From Exobasidium rhododendri (Eukaryota > Basidiomycota > Exobasidiomycetes > Exobasidiales > Exobasidiaceae): a stretch of DNA of 64,000 nucleotides. Within the stretch, counting starts at the first letter, position 1. The number at the start of each line of letters is the position of its first letter. A model generated the notes under the pieces. That model ran no database searches. It was not told the DNA's origin and saw only the letters and a program-made list of their open reading frames with translations. Location of the stretch: the NCBI GenBank assembly GCA_026210745.1, contig CP110631.1:3658001-3722000 (forward strand), given 5' to 3'. The translations under genes were made by a program, and so were the position numbers. Positions 59,706-64,000 of the stretch are shown piece by piece.

Positions 59706-61775
59706 ATGGAGCGACCCCTCACCAGCTTGGTCAAATTCAGGGCTTCCTGCCCTTATTTGAGCCGAACGTCAAACATTCAGCTTCGTAAGATGAGCACGCA
59801 AGTGTTCTTGCCCGGTGGTCCCAATCGACTTGCCGTACGAGCTCAACAATGTCCTGTCATGTCTCAAGCCATCGACGCTCGTCCTCAAGATGCTGTAGCA
59901 GCTGCACCAGCCATGTCTTCCGCTGCCGCGTCCTTCATCTTTGGCAGTGAACCTAGAAATCTTGCTGTTGCCGCAGCCAACACCAATGCGAGAGTCGGTG
60001 GTGGATGTCCATTTGCACACGGGCAACAGACTCGATCTTACGTCAGTCGATCGGAAGCTCACTCTGCATCTGTTGTTGCACCCCCGGATCGCATCGATAG
60101 GATTCATGCAAAGGAGGGTCTCCATACTGGAGGCATGGGTGATGTAAACAAATGCCCCCATGCTAAGGCAGCTGCTGCCGCTGCGAAGGCGGCTGAAGAA
60201 GCAACCGCTACTTCCAATGCTTCGCAGATGAGTGATCAGCAAGCCGAGAAGAATGCAAAGAAGTACGTACAGAAGCGTACGCCTGGATCTGGTCTAGGAG
60301 TTCCGCCTACACCCACGCCGAAAGAAGCTCCTGGCTTTGACTACGAGTCATTCTATCATCGAGACCTCATGGCAAAACATGCTGACAATTCGTATCGATA
60401 TTTCAACAACATCAATCGTCTGGTTGCCAAAGCACCTCGAGGACACTTGCAAGAGGAAGGTCAAGAGATCACTGTATGGTGCTCAAACGACTATCAAAAC
60501 ATGAGTCGTCATCCAAAAGTCTTGCAAGCTATGGGAGAAACGTTATTCAAGTATGGTGCAGGTGCTGGCGGTACCCGTAACATTGCCGGACATAACCAAC
60601 ACGTCGAAAAAGTCGAGGGCGTTTTGGCCAATTTACATCGAAAGGAAGCAGCTTTGGTTTTCGGCAGCTGCTATTCTGCGAACGACGCTTGTTTGAGCAT
60701 TCTGGGATCAAAGCTGCCCGACTGTGTGTTCTTTTCCGACAGCAGTAACCATGCTTCAATGATCCAAGGTATTCGTCACTCTAATGCCAAGAAAGTGATC
60801 TACAAGCACAACGATATGCAAGATTTAGAGGCAAAGTTGGCTGCTTTACCCTTGGATACACCAAAGATCATAGCTTTCGAAAGTGTTTATTCCATGTGCG
60901 GAACTGTTGGTCCGATCGAAAAGACGATTGAGTTGGCAGAAAAGTATGGAGCCCTTACCTTTTTAGATGAAGTCCATGCCGTAGGAATGTATGGCCCTCG
61001 AGGAGCCGGTGTAGCCGAACATCTTGATTGGCATCTGCAAGCTAGTGGCGGACCCAAGGACGGGCAAAAGACGCTGATGGACCGTATCGATATCATCTCA
61101 GGAACGTTGGGAAAAGCATATGGAAACGTGGGAGGGTACATTGCAGGATCCAATCGAATGGTGGACATCATTCGAAGCTTTGCACCTCAATTCATCTTCA
61201 GCACCACTCTGCCCCCGAGCGTTTTGACAGGTGCTACGGCAGCTGTCGAGATTCTGATGGAGACCAACGAGAGTAGAAAGCTGCAACAGCTTCGAACTCG
61301 TGAAACAAAGGATGCTCTTATTGCTGCCGGTATTCCTCTCCAACACAACCCTTCTCACATTGTTCCCGCCTTGGTAGGAAGCGCTGAAAAGGCAAAGGTG
61401 GCAAGCGACATGTTGTTGAATGACTATGGATGCTATGTCCAACCGATCAATTTCCCCACTGTTGCACGAGGCTTAGAACGATTGAGAATCACGCCTACTC
61501 CCGGACATTCTCAAGAAGACGTTCGTCATCTCGTCTATGCTTTGGATCAAGTTTGGAACAGACTGTCACTGCGACGAGTCGACGACCTCCGAGCCTGCCC
61601 CGATGGTGAAGATGCCTTGGCTGATTTGTTCAAGTCTGCTGAACGTGACGATAGCGTACCTCTCTGGCACGACGAGCTCATGGCATGGAAAGACGATGAT
61701 GTCGTCAAGGAGGTGGAAGCATCTACTCCTTCTCTCCATGACATGGCCAGCTCTACTGTGCACGCTACGGTCTGA
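59706..61775 (+). CDS. HEM1: 5-aminolevulinate synthase, mitochondrial, 689 aa
   Basis: It condenses glycine and succinyl-CoA with PLP to 5-aminolevulinate, the first step of heme synthesis, in the mitochondrial matrix. Single exon. The N-terminus ([23 protein letters not shown]) fits a presequence. Cys-Pro heme regulatory motifs lie at 15-16 (SCPY), 49-50 (QCPVMS), 101-102 (GCPFAH) and 150-151 (KCPHAK). Such motifs bind heme and block import or activity in animal ALAS. The catalytic core starts at about 211: [46 protein letters not shown]-type [13 protein letters not shown], and the PLP lysine Lys470 in SGTLGKAYG. The long Ala-rich linker (about 155-190) is longer than in yeast Hem1 (548 aa). 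Confidence 0.97.
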   Translation: MERPLTSLVKFRASCPYLSRTSNIQLRKMSTQVFLPGGPNRLAVRAQQCPVMSQAIDARPQDAVAAAPAMSSAAASFIFGSEPRNLAVAAANTNARVGGGCPFAHGQQTRSYVSRSEAHSASVVAPPDRIDRIHAKEGLHTGGMGDVNKCPHAKAAAAAAKAAEEATATSNASQMSDQQAEKNAKKYVQKRTPGSGLGVPPTPTPKEAPGFDYESFYHRDLMAKHADNSYRYFNNINRLVAKAPRGHLQEEGQEITVWCSNDYQNMSRHPKVLQAMGETLFKYGAGAGGTRNIAGHNQHVEKVEGVLANLHRKEAALVFGSCYSANDACLSILGSKLPDCVFFSDSSNHASMIQGIRHSNAKKVIYKHNDMQDLEAKLAALPLDTPKIIAFESVYSMCGTVGPIEKTIELAEKYGALTFLDEVHAVGMYGPRGAGVAEHLDWHLQASGGPKDGQKTLMDRIDIISGTLGKAYGNVGGYIAGSNRMVDIIRSFAPQFIFSTTLPPSVLTGATAAVEILMETNESRKLQQLRTRETKDALIAAGIPLQHNPSHIVPALVGSAEKAKVASDMLLNDYGCYVQPINFPTVARGLERLRITPTPGHSQEDVRHLVYALDQVWNRLSLRRVDDLRACPDGEDALADLFKSAERDDSVPLWHDELMAWKDDDVVKEVEASTPSLHDMASSTVHATV

Positions 61776-62199
61776 TCTTTTCCAAATTTACTCTTCCGTC
61801 GGTCTCATTCGAATGTGACTCCTTTCCCCTTCTCTCCCCTTCGTCCCCTTCTCCGTCCATTCGTTTCGTGTGACTACTCTGATGCGCAAAGGAATGTGAT
61901 CTCGTCCCCCCCCCCCCCCCACCCCAAAGAGTGTGTTGTGTGACTTTGTGACTTTGTCTTCGTCAGGGTAATTAATATCTTTGGCTGGGCTTTAATTCGA
62001 CTCGATCTACCGGTAAGGGAGACTTGTTCGGCGAGAAGGCTATCACGTGGTGGCAGTCTCGATTCAAATCTACAAAAAACTGAAGATTTGCCATCAGTAC
62101 CCCTCTTAGAAGTGTGTTAAGAAAAGTGAGGTAAAGCTGGACGCTCTTCATCCTACACGATCGCTACATCTTCACCCTCACCATCGGACAAACTACGAC
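61776..62199. promoter_or_regulatory. Intergenic: HEM1 3' region and eRF3 promoter
   Basis: 424 bases. A run of about 15 C lies at 61906-61920, then ACCCC. A CACGTG E-box core is at 62045-62050. No gene is seen. Confidence 0.5.
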
Positions 62200-64000
62200 A
62201 TGAACCCAAACGCTCGAAATTTCGCTTTCAATCCAGCGGCGTCTGGGTTTGTACCACCTCAACTGGCAGCTCAATACGCTACTCCACAACAAGGATCAGC
62301 GGAGGGAGGAGCGCCAAATGGTCAAGTACCACCACAGCAACAGCAAGCGGGCGGTGCATACTATGAACAAGGACTTGGGTCAAATTCGTACAATTTTGGT
62401 CAGCAAAATTATGGTGGTTTTTCGCAACAGCCCCAGCAAGGAGGCTATTATGCCGGCAATGGAGGTAATTATACCCCTTACGACAATACTCCTCAGCAAC
62501 AGTACAACAATGCACATTTCCAGCAAGACACACAGTCCTCCGTCACTAGAAGTGGGAATTTACCGCCAAGACCGTCTGCTGCTGATGATGTAAATCGAAA
62601 GCCAGTCAGTCTAAGCATAGGTGGAGCAAAGCCAAGTACATCAAACCCATCAGCAGAGGGAGAAGCGAGAAAACCAGTCACTATCAGCTTAGGAGCTAAA
62701 TCAGCTGCAGCGGATAAGAAGCCGGTCAGTATCTCATTAGGCGGAGGAGCCAAAAAGCTTGACTCTGTGTCAAGTAGCACGAACTCGACGAATCCCACTA
62801 CTGCTACAGCTCCGGTAGCAAAGGACGAAGCAACGCAGTCTGCGTCGGAAAGTGGAACATCTACACCGGGTCAAGTCAGTAGTCGAAATGAAGTACCATA
62901 TCCTGATTCGAAAGGACCTGGGGCAGGTCAGGCAGCCAAGAAGACGGCGAAGATCGATCAGAAAGTGGAAAAGAGCCAGACTGACGCTGTCAAGATCCTC
63001 GAAGAAGCCAGCAAGGCAACAGATGAAGAAACTATGAGAGACTTGTTTGGTGACAAAGTAGACACTTTCAAAGCACATCTAAATGTTGTCTTTATTGGTC
63101 ATGTCGATGCTGGAAAGTCAACAATGGGTGGAAATCTACTCTACCTGACTGGAATGGTGGACAAGCGAACGATGGAAAAGTACGAAAAGGAAGCAAAAGA
63201 AGCCGGTAGAGAAAGTTGGTACCTGAGTTGGGCTCTTGATTCTACGCCACAGGAAAGAGAAAAGGGAAAGACGGTTGAAGTCGGACGGGCCTACTTTGAG
63301 ACGGGAAAGAGGCGTTACACAATCTTGGACGCACCAGGTCATAAATCTTACGTACCAAGTATGATAAGTGGAGCGGCTCAAGCTGATATCGCCATCTTGG
63401 TCATTTCCGCGCGACGAGGAGAATTCGAAACAGGATTTGAACGAGGTGGTCAAACTAGAGAACATGCTATGCTTGTCAAGACGGCCGGAGTACAGCGTTT
63501 GATTGTCGTCGTGAACAAGATGGACGAACCAACAGTGAAATGGGAAAAGGAAAGGTACGACGAGATTGTCACGAAATTAACACCCTTCTTACGAAGTGCT
63601 GGCTTTAACCCAAAGACCGATCTGACCTTTATACCCGTCTCGGCTTATGCTGGTCAGAATTTGAAAGAAGTAGTCCCAAAGGAGGTTTGCCCATGGTATT
63701 CTGGTCCTTCTTTGCTTGATTTTTTGGACAACCTATCACTGGATGATCGAAAAATCAATGAACCCCTCAAGATGCCTATCAGTGAAAAGTATACCGACAT
63801 GGGAACGGTCGTGGTAGGCAAATTGGAATCTGGCAAAGTTCGAAAAGGTGACACGATGTTGCTGATGCCTAATCGAACATCGGTAGAAGTACTTTCGATC
63901 TTTAACGAGGTAGAAGAGGAAGTTCCGGCAGCTATTTCGGGTGATAATGTTCGTATCAAGATCAAAGGAGTCGATCATGAAGACGTCAGCGTAGGCTTCG
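62200..64000 (+). CDS. SUP35: Eukaryotic release factor 3 (eRF3/Sup35), 3' truncated by the window
   Basis: The GTPase works with eRF1 in translation termination. ATG at 62200; the frame is open to the window end (600 codons). Residues 1-20 (MNPNARNFAFNPAASGFVPP) resemble the overlapping PAM2 motifs of eRF3, which bind the PABP MLLE domain. Residues about 40-110 are rich in Gln, Asn, Gly and Tyr (prion-like N region). The charged middle region carries three KPVSISLGG-like repeats (134-142, 158-165, 174-182). The GTPase shows G1 GHVDAGKST (300-308), the switch-1 region GKTVEVG, G3 DAPGHKSYV and G4 VVNKMDEPT. Domain 2 begins before the window ends. No intron was needed. Confidence 0.97.
   Translation, partial: MNPNARNFAFNPAASGFVPPQLAAQYATPQQGSAEGGAPNGQVPPQQQQAGGAYYEQGLGSNSYNFGQQNYGGFSQQPQQGGYYAGNGGNYTPYDNTPQQQYNNAHFQQDTQSSVTRSGNLPPRPSAADDVNRKPVSLSIGGAKPSTSNPSAEGEARKPVTISLGAKSAAADKKPVSISLGGGAKKLDSVSSSTNSTNPTTATAPVAKDEATQSASESGTSTPGQVSSRNEVPYPDSKGPGAGQAAKKTAKIDQKVEKSQTDAVKILEEASKATDEETMRDLFGDKVDTFKAHLNVVFIGHVDAGKSTMGGNLLYLTGMVDKRTMEKYEKEAKEAGRESWYLSWALDSTPQEREKGKTVEVGRAYFETGKRRYTILDAPGHKSYVPSMISGAAQADIAILVISARRGEFETGFERGGQTREHAMLVKTAGVQRLIVVVNKMDEPTVKWEKERYDEIVTKLTPFLRSAGFNPKTDLTFIPVSAYAGQNLKEVVPKEVCPWYSGPSLLDFLDNLSLDDRKINEPLKMPISEKYTDMGTVVVGKLESGKVRKGDTMLLMPNRTSVEVLSIFNEVEEEVPAAISGDNVRIKIKGVDHEDVSVGF

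Noticed and set aside
1-64000. CRISPR array, bacterial operon or integrated virus
   Set aside because: No regular spaced repeats, polycistronic layout or viral hallmark genes were seen; the only mobile element found is the pogo-like transposon.

Overview
The window is nuclear DNA of a fungus, most likely a basidiomycete. Genes are dense (about 25 protein genes in 64 kb) and sit on both strands with short spacers. Many are cut by small introns of 70-190 bases with GTGAGT/GTAAGT donors, CTRAY branch sites and CAG/TAG acceptors. There are no operons or Shine-Dalgarno sites. The gene set is typically fungal: chitin deacetylase-like, siderophore ornithine hydroxylase, Fhl1, Sft2, Ytp1, Sup35. A smut-lineage basidiomycete (Ustilaginomycotina) fits, but that placement is inference. 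Exon structures were worked out by hand from splice signals, reading-frame phase and known family sequences.

Layout. 1-842 is the 3' end of a GPI-anchored chitin deacetylase-like gene. 1061-2957 is a complete pogo/Tigger-type DNA transposon with an intact transposase, terminal inverted repeats and a TA target duplication. Next come CPA1 (arginine-specific carbamoyl-phosphate synthase small subunit) with a spliced arginine attenuator peptide uORF in its leader, COX12 in seven exons including micro-exons, a siderophore L-ornithine N5-monooxygenase behind a 1.8 kb upstream region, and GMP synthase. 12.5-16.5 kb holds a small charged protein, an ICMT-like methyltransferase and a Mam3/CNNM transporter. 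16.8-23.7 kb, all on the minus strand, holds a TFIIIC WD40 subunit, a sirtuin-5-like gene broken by one missing base, and a Ytp1-like membrane protein. 25-37.9 kb holds the GPI mannosyltransferase Gpi10/PIG-B, a Ser/Thr-rich single-pass surface protein, a small membrane protein ending in a CaaX-like box, an MGST3-type MAPEG enzyme, an F-box-like protein, Sft2 and a PAF-acetylhydrolase-like lipase.

38.8-56.7 kb carries large regulatory proteins: a 1209-residue low-complexity protein, a CaMKK/SAK1-type kinase upstream of SNF1/AMPK, a 52-residue three-exon Cys-rich protein that no long ORF reveals, a Bud2/SynGAP-like RasGAP, and the FHA-forkhead factor Fhl1. Fhl1 is divergent from the ribosomal protein gene eS1. 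The window ends with 5-aminolevulinate synthase (four Cys-Pro motifs) and the 5' two-thirds of eRF3/SUP35, which has a PAM2-like N-terminus, a prion-like Q/N/G/Y region and a repeated KPVSISLGG motif.

The genes are mostly unrelated housekeeping and regulatory functions. Possible functional ties are CPA1 and the ornithine hydroxylase (both draw on ornithine), COX12 and HEM1 (respiration and heme), and Fhl1 next to a ribosomal protein gene. The strongest observations are the spliced attenuator uORF, the intact transposon beside it, the micro-exons, the frameshifted sirtuin, and the hidden 52-residue gene.
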